The notes below the pieces were generated by a model. The model searched no databases. It saw only the letters and a list, made by a program, of their open reading frames with translations, and had not been told where the DNA came from. The position numbers and the translations under genes are program-made. Shown here piece after piece: positions 9,138-16,682 of a DNA stretch of 64,000 nt; within the stretch, counting starts at the first letter, position 1, and the number at the start of each line of letters is the position of its first letter. The stretch comes from Bacteroidota bacterium (GTDB taxonomy: Bacteria > Bacteroidota > Bacteroidia > Bacteroidales > FEN-979), in NCBI GenBank assembly GCA_026391795.1, contig JAPLDI010000045.1, positions 24,778-88,777 on the forward strand, given 5' to 3'.

Positions 9138-10229
9138 ATGCCTTTACGTTGTGGAATCATAGGACTTGCCGGCTGCGGAAAAACAACTTTGTTCAATTGT
9201 ATCTCGAATACCCGTGCAGAGGTTCATAAAGCCTCCTTTGCCGGATCAAAATCAAACCTTGGCATCATGAATGTGCCTGACCCCCGCCTCCAGGTGATCG
9301 ACAAATTCATTCATGCAGAACGGATTGTGCCGACGACAATTGAAATGGTTGATATTCCGGGGCTGACAAAAGGCGGAACCCACAATGAAGGGAACAAATT
9401 CCTTGCGGATATCCGGAATGTGGATGCACTGATCCACGTGATGCGCTGTTTCGATGATCCCATGATGCCGCACATGGATGGATCCGTAAACCCGGTCAGG
9501 GACAAGGAAGCCGTTGACCTTGAGCTCCAGATCCGGGATCTGGAGTCGGTCGAAAAAAAAATCCAGAAAGTAGAAAAGCAGGGTAAGGCCGGGGATAAGG
9601 AGGCGAAGCATACGCTTGAGATCCTGAATGTCTACAAAAATCATCTCGAGTCTTTCCAATCCGCCAGGACCGCCCCGGTTCATAAAGAGGATAAGAAGCA
9701 CATCGAGGACATGTTCCTGCTATCCGATAAACCGGTAATGTATGTATGCAACGTGGATGACCGGTCGGCTGTTTCAGGAAATGAATTTTCCCACAAGTTC
9801 CTTGATTCTTTGAAAAACGAAGAGGCGGAAGTACTTATCATTGCCGGAAAGCTGGAGGCTGAGATTGCCGAACTTGAAACAGCCGGTGACCGTGAAATCT
9901 TTCTTGCCGATGCAGGTTTGAGTGAACCCGGTGTGAACCGCCTGGTACGGTCAGCATTTCACCTGCTTGACCTTCAGAATTTCTTTACCGCGGGCCCAAA
10001 GGAAGTCAGGGCATGGACCATTAAAAAAGGGATGACAGCTCCTCAGGCTGCCGGTGTGATCCACAGTGACCTGGAACGCGGGTTTATCAGGGCGGAGGTT
10101 ATGAAATATGAGGATTTTATACGCCTCGGTACTGAACATGCATGCCGGGAAGCCGGGAAACTCTTCATTGAAGGGAAAAATTATGTGGTGGATGACGGAG
10201 ATATCATGCATATACGTTTCAACGTATAG
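9138..10229 (+). CDS. ychF: Ribosome-associated GTPase/ATPase YchF (Obg-like ATPase)
   Basis: 363 residues from ATG 9138, the usual YchF length. P-loop G-L-A-G-C-G-K-T-T near residues 9-17, switch-like 'VDIPGLTKGG' at about 70, a coiled-coil helical arm at ~125-200 (RDLESVEKKIQKVEKQ), 'CNVDD' in place of NKxD as in OLA1/YchF (which prefers ATP), and a C-terminal TGS domain (VRAWTIKKGMTAPQAAGVIHSDLERGFIRAEV). YchF is a cytosolic ribosome-binding nucleotidase linked to stress control of translation. An upstream in-frame ATG at 9096 would add 14 residues but precedes the -7 box. Probably monocistronic. Confidence 0.95.
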   Translation: MPLRCGIIGLAGCGKTTLFNCISNTRAEVHKASFAGSKSNLGIMNVPDPRLQVIDKFIHAERIVPTTIEMVDIPGLTKGGTHNEGNKFLADIRNVDALIHVMRCFDDPMMPHMDGSVNPVRDKEAVDLELQIRDLESVEKKIQKVEKQGKAGDKEAKHTLEILNVYKNHLESFQSARTAPVHKEDKKHIEDMFLLSDKPVMYVCNVDDRSAVSGNEFSHKFLDSLKNEEAEVLIIAGKLEAEIAELETAGDREIFLADAGLSEPGVNRLVRSAFHLLDLQNFFTAGPKEVRAWTIKKGMTAPQAAGVIHSDLERGFIRAEVMKYEDFIRLGTEHACREAGKLFIEGKNYVVDDGDIMHIRFNV

Positions 10230-10242
10230 CATTGAGTGCTTC

Positions 10243-10271
10243 TGAAAATGAAGAATGAAGAATGAAAATTT
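10243..10271. repeat. Short tandem word (GAATGAA)n
   Basis: About three degenerate copies of a 7-bp GAAGAAT/GAATGAA word between ychF and hydE. It belongs to the window-wide set of intergenic simple repeats; no function is evident. Confidence 0.6.
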
Positions 10272-10288
10272 GAAAAGAACAGTACACC

Positions 10289-11377
10289 GTGAAAAGTGAA
10301 ATTGACGACATATTAAATAAAAGCACCTTTTCGAAAGAAGATCTTGTCAAACTGCTGAGCGCTGATGAACAGGAGAGCCGCAAAATCTATGAACGTTCAA
10401 AAGCAGTCAAGGCAGAACAGGTAGGCCGGAAAGTCTATTTCAGGGGACTGATTGAATATTCAAACTATTGCTCCAAAAACTGTCTCTATTGCGGGATCCG
10501 TGCAGGAAACAGCCGCTATATCCGGTACGAAATGACGGATGAAGAGGTGATGGAGGCAGCAACGTATGCCTTCGAAAACAAGTTCGCCTCCATCGTTATT
10601 CAATCCGGCGAGCGGAACGACCGGAAATTCATCGACACTATAGAGCGGCTGCTGAAAGAGATCCACCGGATGTCGGATGGCAGACTTCATGTGACACTTT
10701 CCCTTGGCGAACAAACGGAAGAGACCTACCGGAAGTGGTTTGCAGCCGGGGCACACCGCTATCTCCTCCGCATCGAGGTTTCAAATCCGGATCTTTATAA
10801 AAAACTTCATCCTGCCGACCGTCATCATGATTACAACGAGAGGCTGGAGGCGCTCAGGCGGCTCCGCAGGGCAGGATACCAGGTAGGCACCGGGGTGATG
10901 ATCGGCCTCCCCTTTCAAACCCTTTCCGACCTCGCCGACGACCTGATCTTCTTCCGTGACTTTGATATTGATATGGCAGGGATGGGACCTTACATCGAAC
11001 ATGAAGACACCCCGCTCTATCAGTTCAGGAACGAACTCCTCCCCCTTCGTGAACGTTTTCTTCTGTCGCTTAAAATGGTAGCGCTTCTGCGGATCATGAT
11101 GAAAGACATAAACATTGCCGCTACTACCGCAATGCAGACGATCGATCCGCAAGGACGTGAAAAAGCCTTGCTGATCGGGGCAAATGTGATCATGCCAAAC
11201 CTGACGCCGGTCAAATACCGCCAGAACTACCTTCTCTACGAAAATAAGCCCTGCCTTGATGAAGAAGCAGAAGAATGCAAGAGTTGCCTGGAAGCAAGGA
11301 TCGCCCTGGCAGGAGATGAGATCGGCTATGGGGAATGGGGAGACTCGAAGCACTTTAAACGCAGAACAGAAAGCTGA
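10289..11377 (+). CDS. hydE: [FeFe] hydrogenase H-cluster maturase HydE (radical SAM)
   Basis: 362 residues with a GTG start at 10289. The radical-SAM motif C-x3-C-x2-C is at C61, C65 and C68 (CSKNCLYC), preceded by VYFRGLIEYSN typical of HydE. 'HVTLSLGEQ', 'LLRIEVSNPDLY' and 'TGVMIGLPFQT' are HydE barrel motifs. A C-terminal C-x7-C-x2-C (CLDEEAEECKSC) matches the auxiliary cluster site described in some HydE proteins. HydE acts in the cytosol in assembly of the di-iron subsite of the H-cluster with HydF and HydG. It stands alone here; hydF and hydG are absent from the window, and its client hydrogenases are encoded at 46-63 kb. Confidence 0.93.
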   Translation: MKSEIDDILNKSTFSKEDLVKLLSADEQESRKIYERSKAVKAEQVGRKVYFRGLIEYSNYCSKNCLYCGIRAGNSRYIRYEMTDEEVMEAATYAFENKFASIVIQSGERNDRKFIDTIERLLKEIHRMSDGRLHVTLSLGEQTEETYRKWFAAGAHRYLLRIEVSNPDLYKKLHPADRHHDYNERLEALRRLRRAGYQVGTGVMIGLPFQTLSDLADDLIFFRDFDIDMAGMGPYIEHEDTPLYQFRNELLPLRERFLLSLKMVALLRIMMKDINIAATTAMQTIDPQGREKALLIGANVIMPNLTPVKYRQNYLLYENKPCLDEEAEECKSCLEARIALAGDEIGYGEWGDSKHFKRRTES

Positions 11378-11408
11378 TCAACGCACAACGTGCAATTAAG
11401 AAGGAAGT

Positions 11409-11480
11409 TGTAAAGTTTGTAAAGTTTGTAAAGTTTGTAAAGTTTGTAAAGTTTGTAAAGTTTATAAAGTTTATAAAGTC
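11409..11480. repeat. Eight tandem copies of 9-bp TGTAAAGTT/TATAAAGTT
   Basis: Six exact TGTAAAGTT units (11409-11462), then TATAAAGTT and TATAAAGTC. The reverse-complement word recurs in tandem at 31970-32019. It sits in the 167-bp gap between hydE and the rlmD-like gene. Confidence 0.95.
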
Positions 11481-11544
11481 ACAATCGTTGCAGGTATTAC
11501 GAAACAAAACCAATTCACCACTTCACTAATTCGCCACAATAAAA

Positions 11545-12975
11545 ATGACCAATACCATTTTTGAACATATAGAAATTCTTGATGCGGGTTCGGAAGGAAA
11601 GGCCATTGCGAAAATCGGTGATCTTGTGATCTTTGTACCCTTTGTTGTTCCTGGAGATGTGGTGGATATACAGCTGATCCGAAAGAAAAAGTCATACCTG
11701 GAAGGGAAAGCCATAAAATTTCATTCCTATTCAGAAAAACGGCAGGATGCCTTCTGCGAACATTTCGGAACCTGCGGAGGTTGCCGCTGGCAGAACATGA
11801 AGTACGAAGAGCAGCTCTTCTATAAGCAAAAACAGGTAAAGGATGCGATCCAGAGGATCGGGAAGATCGAAAATGCCCTGATCCATCCCATCCTTCAATC
11901 TCCGGAAAGCATCTATTACCGAAATAAACTTGAATACTCATTCTCCAATCATCGCTGGCTGACCTCCGGTGACAAATCGGAAGGAGGAAGAGTGGATGAC
12001 CAGGGGATGAATGCTCTCGGATTCCATATTCCGCTGCTGTTCGACAAGATCCTCGACATCAACCACTGTTATCTCCAGGCAGACCCGTCGAATGAGATCC
12101 GCCTCGAAGCCAGGAAATATGCCCTGGAACAGAACTTTTCTTTTTATGATGCAAGAACATGGAAGGGATTCATGCGGAATCTCCTGATCCGGACGTCCCT
12201 TTCAGGCGAAGTAATGGTCATCCTGGTCTTTCAGAGCGATGAAAGAGAAGATATCACAATGTTCCTGGATCATCTCCTGTCAAAATTCCCTCAGATCTTA
12301 TCCCTCTACTACGTAATCAACGGGAAGAAAAACGATGTGATCACCGACCTTCCTTTTATTCATTACAAGGGAGAAGCCTACCTTAAAGAAATGATGACCA
12401 CGTTTAACAAGGAAAAAGAGGTTGAATTTCACATCCGGCCGGCCTCCTTTTTCCAGACCAATACCCGGCAGGCGTTCACGTTGTATCATAAAGCCGGAGA
12501 AGCAGCAGGCTTCAGGGGCGATGAAACCGTTTATGATATTTATTGCGGAATCGGTACCATCTCAAGCTATATCGCAGGATCAGTAAAGAAGGTGATCGGA
12601 ATTGAATCGGTATCCTCTGCGGTGGAGGATGCACGGGAGAATGCCCTGAGGAACGGGATCACCAACACCTCTTTTTTTGCGGGGGAAGCAGAAAAACTGC
12701 TGACTGCTGAATTTTTTGCACAGCATGGAAAGCCTGATGTCATCATCACGGATCCACCGCGTGCCGGAATGCACGAGAAGGTCGTCAAGGCCATTCTGCA
12801 AGCCGCGCCTCAGAAGATCGTTTATATGAGCTGCAACCCTGCAACACAGGCACGGGATCTATTCCTGATGAAAGAGCAATATGATCTTGTTGAATGCCAG
12901 CCCGTGGATATGTTTCCGCATACCCAGCATGTGGAAAACATCGCCCTGCTCGCCCGGAAAAGCCCGGTCACTTAA
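11545..12975 (+). CDS. rlmD: RlmD/RumA-type 23S rRNA (uracil-5-)-methyltransferase
   Basis: 476 residues. The N-terminal TRAM domain (~1-60: GEGxAI-like 'GSEGKAIAKIGDLVIFVPFVVPGD') is followed by an Fe-S cysteine cluster C-x5-C-x2-C (CEHFGTCGGC, about residues 72-81). The SAM-binding motif 'VYDIYCGIGTIS' is near 330. Catalytic motifs are 'DPPRAGMHEK' and 'SCNPAT', the latter with the nucleophilic Cys, followed by the C-terminal 'VDMFPHTQHVE' signature. The family methylates U747/U1939 of 23S rRNA or U54 of tRNA; which target applies cannot be told from sequence alone. The 3' end overlaps the convergent aroK by 8 bp. Confidence 0.9.
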   Translation: MTNTIFEHIEILDAGSEGKAIAKIGDLVIFVPFVVPGDVVDIQLIRKKKSYLEGKAIKFHSYSEKRQDAFCEHFGTCGGCRWQNMKYEEQLFYKQKQVKDAIQRIGKIENALIHPILQSPESIYYRNKLEYSFSNHRWLTSGDKSEGGRVDDQGMNALGFHIPLLFDKILDINHCYLQADPSNEIRLEARKYALEQNFSFYDARTWKGFMRNLLIRTSLSGEVMVILVFQSDEREDITMFLDHLLSKFPQILSLYYVINGKKNDVITDLPFIHYKGEAYLKEMMTTFNKEKEVEFHIRPASFFQTNTRQAFTLYHKAGEAAGFRGDETVYDIYCGIGTISSYIAGSVKKVIGIESVSSAVEDARENALRNGITNTSFFAGEAEKLLTAEFFAQHGKPDVIITDPPRAGMHEKVVKAILQAAPQKIVYMSCNPATQARDLFLMKEQYDLVECQPVDMFPHTQHVENIALLARKSPVT

Positions 12976-13477
12976 GGATCCCTTTGATTAGTTCCGCCAG
13001 TGGTTTCGTGTCATCCACCGGCCCGTCAATGATATGATCTGCCTGCAGGTAATAGACATCCCTCTCCGCCAGCTGGTTCCGGATAAACTGTTCGAGCTCT
13101 TCGGCAGGGACATTTTTCAGCAAAGGACGCTTCCTCTTTACACTCTTCAGCCGGGTGACAAGATCGGCTATTTCCATACGGATGTAAATGCTGATGCCAT
13201 GTGCCTTGATGAACTGTATATTCTCGTCGGAACACGGGGTTCCTCCCCCGGTAGCAATAATGGTATCATTAAGTGATTCTGTTTCCAGCAACAACTGATG
13301 CTCAATCTTCCGGAAGACAGGATCCCCGTATTTCTCAAAGAAATCAACAATTCCAATACGGTACCTCTCCTCGAAAACATCATCCAGATCAACAAAGGAA
13401 AGTCCGGTCATGCCGGAAATTTCCTTTCCCAACTTTGACTTTCCTGAGGCCATGTACCCGATGAGGTAGATTTTCAT
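12968..13477 (-). CDS. aroK: Shikimate kinase
   Basis: 169 residues, normal for AroK. Walker A G-Y-M-A-S-G-K-S at residues 7-14, shikimate-binding 'FVDLDD' at ~28-33, R57-like 'FRKIEHQLL', the 'ATGGGTPC' loop at ~75, the lid segment 'KSVKRKRPLLK' and the 'ERDVYYLQADHII' adenine motif. It phosphorylates shikimate at the 3-hydroxyl using ATP in the aromatic amino acid pathway (cytosol). It is convergent with the rlmD-like gene, and no operon partner is adjacent. Confidence 0.95.
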   Translation of the reverse strand: MKIYLIGYMASGKSKLGKEISGMTGLSFVDLDDVFEERYRIGIVDFFEKYGDPVFRKIEHQLLLETESLNDTIIATGGGTPCSDENIQFIKAHGISIYIRMEIADLVTRLKSVKRKRPLLKNVPAEELEQFIRNQLAERDVYYLQADHIIDGPVDDTKPLAELIKGILK

Positions 13478-13597
13478 TCGATCCTGTGTTCTGTAAAAAC
13501 GAGAAACAACAACTCTGCGCGATTCCTTTCTTCAGATTTTCATGACGAATATACAGAAGAATTGAGAGTATTCCCCTTAATATTGCCTGATTTTACC

Positions 13598-13605
13598 TAT
13601 TTTTG
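13598..13605 (+). promoter_or_regulatory. -7 box TATTTTTG upstream of the DUF1573 lipoprotein
   Basis: Fits TAnnTTTG. It lies 25 bp upstream of the ATG at 13631 and downstream of the longer-frame ATG at 13562, which supports the shorter start. Confidence 0.55.
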
Positions 13606-13630
13606 CACTCAAATTCACCGGAATTCCCTT

Positions 13631-14098
13631 ATGAACAAAAATTTTGCAGCTCTTATCATCCTGTACAGCGGAATCATTCTATTTACACTCTCTGCCTGCA
13701 ACAGCAACAGGATCTCATCCGACGTTATTGAAAATCCGAATACGGCCAGCGGAAAAGGTGACCTTTCGCAGCTTCCCTCGTTCAAATTTGAAGCGGAATC
13801 GCATGATTTTGGTAAAATCGTGCAAGGAGAAACTGTTTCCTTCCCTTTTAAATTCAGGAACACAGGAAAATCAGACCTGGTCATCTCCGATGTAAGCACT
13901 TCCTGTGGCTGCACCGTACCTTCCTTTCCAAAAGCTCCGGTTCACCCCGGGCAGGACGGAATCATCAGGGTCACATTCAACAGCGCCGGGAAACGGGGTT
14001 TTCAGAATAAGAATATTGTCGTCGTGGCCAATACACAACCAAATACTTTCGTTCTCAGGATAAAAGCGGAAGTATCAATGGCAGGGAGCCAGAAGTAA
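13631..14098 (+). CDS. DUF1573-domain lipoprotein
   Basis: 155 residues from ATG 13631. The signal sequence ends in a lipobox-like 'TLSAC' (Cys at about 23), so the protein is probably lipid-anchored. The mature part is one DUF1573 (ASH/MSP-like) Ig fold: 'FKFEAESHDFGKIVQGETVSFPFKFRNTG', 'ISDVSTSCGCTVPSFPKAPVHPGQ' and 'VTFNSAGKRG'. The paired cysteines of 'SCGCT' are a hallmark of the family. Function is unknown; in Bacteroidota it is often encoded next to yajC and coaE, as here. Confidence 0.85.
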   Translation: MNKNFAALIILYSGIILFTLSACNSNRISSDVIENPNTASGKGDLSQLPSFKFEAESHDFGKIVQGETVSFPFKFRNTGKSDLVISDVSTSCGCTVPSFPKAPVHPGQDGIIRVTFNSAGKRGFQNKNIVVVANTQPNTFVLRIKAEVSMAGSQK

Positions 14099-14150
14099 TT
14101 GCAGAAACCGGAGATCAGAATACAGAGCACAAAAAATATGGATTGAGTCT

Positions 14151-14189
14151 CGGAAATCAGACATCTGACCTCAGACCTCCGAACTCGGA
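14151..14189. repeat. Degenerate TCAGACCTC/ATCTGACCTCAGA words
   Basis: Several degenerate copies of a (A/C)TCAGAC / TGACCTCAGA word between the DUF1573 gene and yajC. Similar words occur at 26255-26313 and 42206-42263. Confidence 0.5.
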
Positions 14190-14265
14190 TAGGACAAACA
14201 ACAATTGAAAATATTTAATCACTAATTTATCAGTAAACTTTTAACCTTAATTAAACCCTTTCAAG

Positions 14266-14601
14266 ATGAATTTACTCAGTATTGTTTTAATGGCGCAGCC
14301 CGCAGCAGGCGGAGCAGCGAACAGCTCCAGCACATGGTATTCTTTCCTTCCCCTGATCCTTATCGTGGTTGTATTTTACCTGTTTTTCATCCGTCCTCAG
14401 ATGAAGCGTTCAAAGGACCAGAAAAAATTCAGGGAATCGCTGGAAAAAGGACAGAAGGTCATCACCATCGGTGGTATCCATGGCCGTATCGTCGAAATCC
14501 AGGAGACAACGGTCACCATCGAAGTTGAAGGTCAGGTTCGGTTGCGCGTGGAAAAATCAGCCATTGCCATCGATAATTCACAAACCATTGAGAATAAATA
14601 A
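14266..14601 (+). CDS. yajC: Sec translocase auxiliary subunit YajC
   Basis: 111 residues. One transmembrane helix at ~24-43 (FLPLILIVVVFYLFFI) is followed by 'RPQMKRSKDQKKF' and the YajC core 'GQKVITIGGIHGRIVEI...VTIEV...RLRVEKSAI'. YajC is an inner-membrane partner of SecDF-YidC; secDF (42633) and yidC (18607) are also in this window but not adjacent. It is followed 26 bp later by the YbbR-like gene and probably shares its transcript with coaE. Confidence 0.95.
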   Translation: MNLLSIVLMAQPAAGGAANSSSTWYSFLPLILIVVVFYLFFIRPQMKRSKDQKKFRESLEKGQKVITIGGIHGRIVEIQETTVTIEVEGQVRLRVEKSAIAIDNSQTIENK

Positions 14602-14627
14602 ACTCAAGGTTTTCTAACCCGGACAAC

Positions 14628-15239
14628 TTGGAACCCGATTTCATTGAATTCATAAGGAATGCCAGGAAAAGAAAGGTTGAGAAGTTCAGAACTCAACTTT
14701 ACATTTTCCTGGTATGCCTTGTCCTTTCGGTATTTCTGTGGATCCTGGTCCATCTTTCGAAAGAATATTTTTATACAACCGAGTACCGGTTAAACTATAC
14801 CCAGGTTCCCTGGAACATGAAAATGACGGGCTGTTCTGACAGCGTGCTGATCCTGACCATCCGGCTCCAGGGTTATGAGTTCTTTTCAGAACAGTTTTTC
14901 CGCCGGAGAAAGCGGGAAACAGATGTCAGCCTGAAGGGGTTAAAAATGAAGACCGCGGATGAGCAGTTCACCGGATACCTTCTTACACGCGGCATCGCAA
15001 GAAACATTGCAGAACAGACCACCTACCCGCTTGAGATCTTTGCTACCTCTCCGGATACGATCTTTTTTTCATTTGAAAAGAGACCCCTGAAGCGGATGCT
15101 CCCGGCCCGCCTTACACCTGTGACATTGATTCATTCGAAAACCGATTCACTGTTGAAACGGCCCGACAGCATCCACGGAAACGGTTACCGCTCAGAGATC
15201 AACAAAAAAGAGAATCCCCGGAAAAAGAACGACAAATAA
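14628..15239 (+). CDS. YbbR-like membrane-anchored protein
   Basis: 203 residues with an apparent TTG start (no in-frame ATG precedes the membrane helix). A basic N-terminus is followed by one transmembrane segment (~25-45, LYIFLVCLVLSVFLWILVHLS) and an extracytoplasmic YbbR-like beta domain. The C-terminus is Lys/Asn-rich. The family position between yajC and coaE is common in Bacteroidota. YbbR proteins (CdaR in Firmicutes) are linked to regulation of cyclic-di-AMP synthase, but no cdaA is nearby and that role is not shown here. Its stop overlaps the coaE start (TAATG). Confidence 0.7.
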   Translation: MEPDFIEFIRNARKRKVEKFRTQLYIFLVCLVLSVFLWILVHLSKEYFYTTEYRLNYTQVPWNMKMTGCSDSVLILTIRLQGYEFFSEQFFRRRKRETDVSLKGLKMKTADEQFTGYLLTRGIARNIAEQTTYPLEIFATSPDTIFFSFEKRPLKRMLPARLTPVTLIHSKTDSLLKRPDSIHGNGYRSEINKKENPRKKNDK

Positions 15240-15865
15240 TGCTGACAGTCGGCCTGACAGGAAACATCGGCAGTGGAAAAAGTCTCGTATCGGAGATCTT
15301 TTCGACCTTTGGAGTACCCGTGTACCATGCCGACCAGGAATCCAAAAAGTTCCTGGCAGCACCCCAGGTCAGGACAAAAATAATTGAAAGGTTCGGTGAG
15401 AAAACCGTATCCCCTTCCGGAGAAATTGACCGCACGGAACTCGCAAAAATTGTCTTTTCAGATGAAAAGGCCCTGCTGGCACTCAATTCCATCCTTCACC
15501 CGCTGGTGATCGGTGATTTTTGGGAATGGAGGAAAGCTTACGGCCTTCATCCCTACATTATCCAGGAAGCAGCGATCATCTTTGAAAGCGGGATTGCCGC
15601 CTTGTTCGACAAGATCATCCATGTATCCTGCCCAAAAGAAATTGCCATCGCACGCGTCATAAAGAGGGACGGTACCGATGGCAATTCCGTGAGGCAACGC
15701 ATGCGCTACCAGATGGAAGATGAGGAGAAGGCGGCTCTTTCCGATTTCGTGATCCGCAATGACGGCACCGGAATGCTCCTGCCCCAGGTCCTCTTCATCC
15801 ATGAACAGATCTTACAGATTAGCGCGAACGGGAACAATAAAGAAATTGTCAACTATCTCTTTTAA
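15239..15865 (+). CDS. coaE: Dephospho-CoA kinase
   Basis: 208 residues. Walker A G-N-I-G-S-G-K-S at residues 8-15, 'VYHADQESKKFL' (CoA-binding Asp), 'LNSILHPLV', 'QEAAIIFESG' and 'RVIKRDGTDGNSVRQRMRYQ' with the lid arginines. It phosphorylates the 3'-hydroxyl of dephospho-CoA, the last step of CoA synthesis, in the cytosol. It is translationally coupled to the YbbR-like gene by a one-base overlap. Confidence 0.95.
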   Translation: MLTVGLTGNIGSGKSLVSEIFSTFGVPVYHADQESKKFLAAPQVRTKIIERFGEKTVSPSGEIDRTELAKIVFSDEKALLALNSILHPLVIGDFWEWRKAYGLHPYIIQEAAIIFESGIAALFDKIIHVSCPKEIAIARVIKRDGTDGNSVRQRMRYQMEDEEKAALSDFVIRNDGTGMLLPQVLFIHEQILQISANGNNKEIVNYLF

Positions 15866-15906
15866 GAATTCCGATTTCTGTATTTTTACAGTTGAAATTG
15901 TTGATC

Positions 15907-16659
15907 ATGGAACTGCTTAAGATATCTGCCGTCTCGTACCTGAATACATTTCCTTTTGTTTACGGGATCGAACGGTCAGGATTGCTGGCAGATTATCGCC
16001 TCGAACTCGATATCCCTTCTCTCTGCGCTGAGAAGCTCAGAAAAGGGACGGTTGACGTTGCACTGATACCGGTAGGGGCGCTGAGTGATTTTGCTTCCTA
16101 TGATTTTGTCACGGATTTCTGTATAGGTGCAGTGAACAGCGTTAAAACCGTATTGCTCCTGAGTCATAAGCCCATTGAAAAGATCAGGGAAATAGGATTG
16201 GATTACGATTCCAGGACATCCGTCAGGCTGATCAAAGTGCTGGCCCGTCACTCCTGGAAGATTGATCCGTCATGGAAGAACCTCATGCCCGGGCAGGCTG
16301 CCACCGATCATGGGATGGAAGCCATTGTTGCCATCGGTGACAAAACCTTCGAACTGATTAAAAAATACCCTTACTGCTATGACCTTGCCGAAGAATGGAT
16401 AAAGTTCACCTCGCTGCCTTTCGTGTTTGCAGCCTGGGTGACAACAAAAACGCCTCCTCCTCCCCTTCTGCAGGAGCTGAACCGGGCACTGAACTTCGGG
16501 GTAAGCCACATCAGCGAGACACTTGAGTTCTTTAAAAACAGGCTGCCTGTCGGAGAAGACTGCAAGTCGTACCTCGAGAAAAATATCTCCTATACCTTTG
16601 ACGAACCCAAGAAAAAGGGGTTGGGATTGTTCCTTGACTACATAAAGGAACAGCGCTAA
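15907..16659 (+). CDS. mqnA: Chorismate dehydratase MqnA (futalosine pathway of menaquinone synthesis)
   Basis: 250 residues from ATG 15907; a TTG five codons earlier is less likely. 'KISAVSYLNTFPFVYG' is the MqnA N-terminal signature (SxVxYLNxxP), followed by 'LRKGTVDVALIPVGAL', 'SVKTVLLLS', 'DYDSRTSVRLIKVLA' and 'LAEEWIKFTSLPFVFAAWV'. It has the periplasmic-binding-protein-like fold. It converts chorismate to 3-enolpyruvylbenzoate. The other mqn genes are not in the window. It suggests menaquinone made by the futalosine route rather than the classical Men route. Confidence 0.9.
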   Translation: MELLKISAVSYLNTFPFVYGIERSGLLADYRLELDIPSLCAEKLRKGTVDVALIPVGALSDFASYDFVTDFCIGAVNSVKTVLLLSHKPIEKIREIGLDYDSRTSVRLIKVLARHSWKIDPSWKNLMPGQAATDHGMEAIVAIGDKTFELIKKYPYCYDLAEEWIKFTSLPFVFAAWVTTKTPPPPLLQELNRALNFGVSHISETLEFFKNRLPVGEDCKSYLEKNISYTFDEPKKKGLGLFLDYIKEQR

Positions 16660-16682
16660 AAAAATTAAGAATTACGAATTAT
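16659..16682. repeat. AATTAAGAATTACGAATTA word at a gene junction
   Basis: A degenerate 'ATTAAGAATTACGAATTA' stretch between mqnA and yidC (convergent). A near copy (AATTAAGGATTACGAATTA) occurs at 62806-62824 after a palindrome. Confidence 0.5.
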
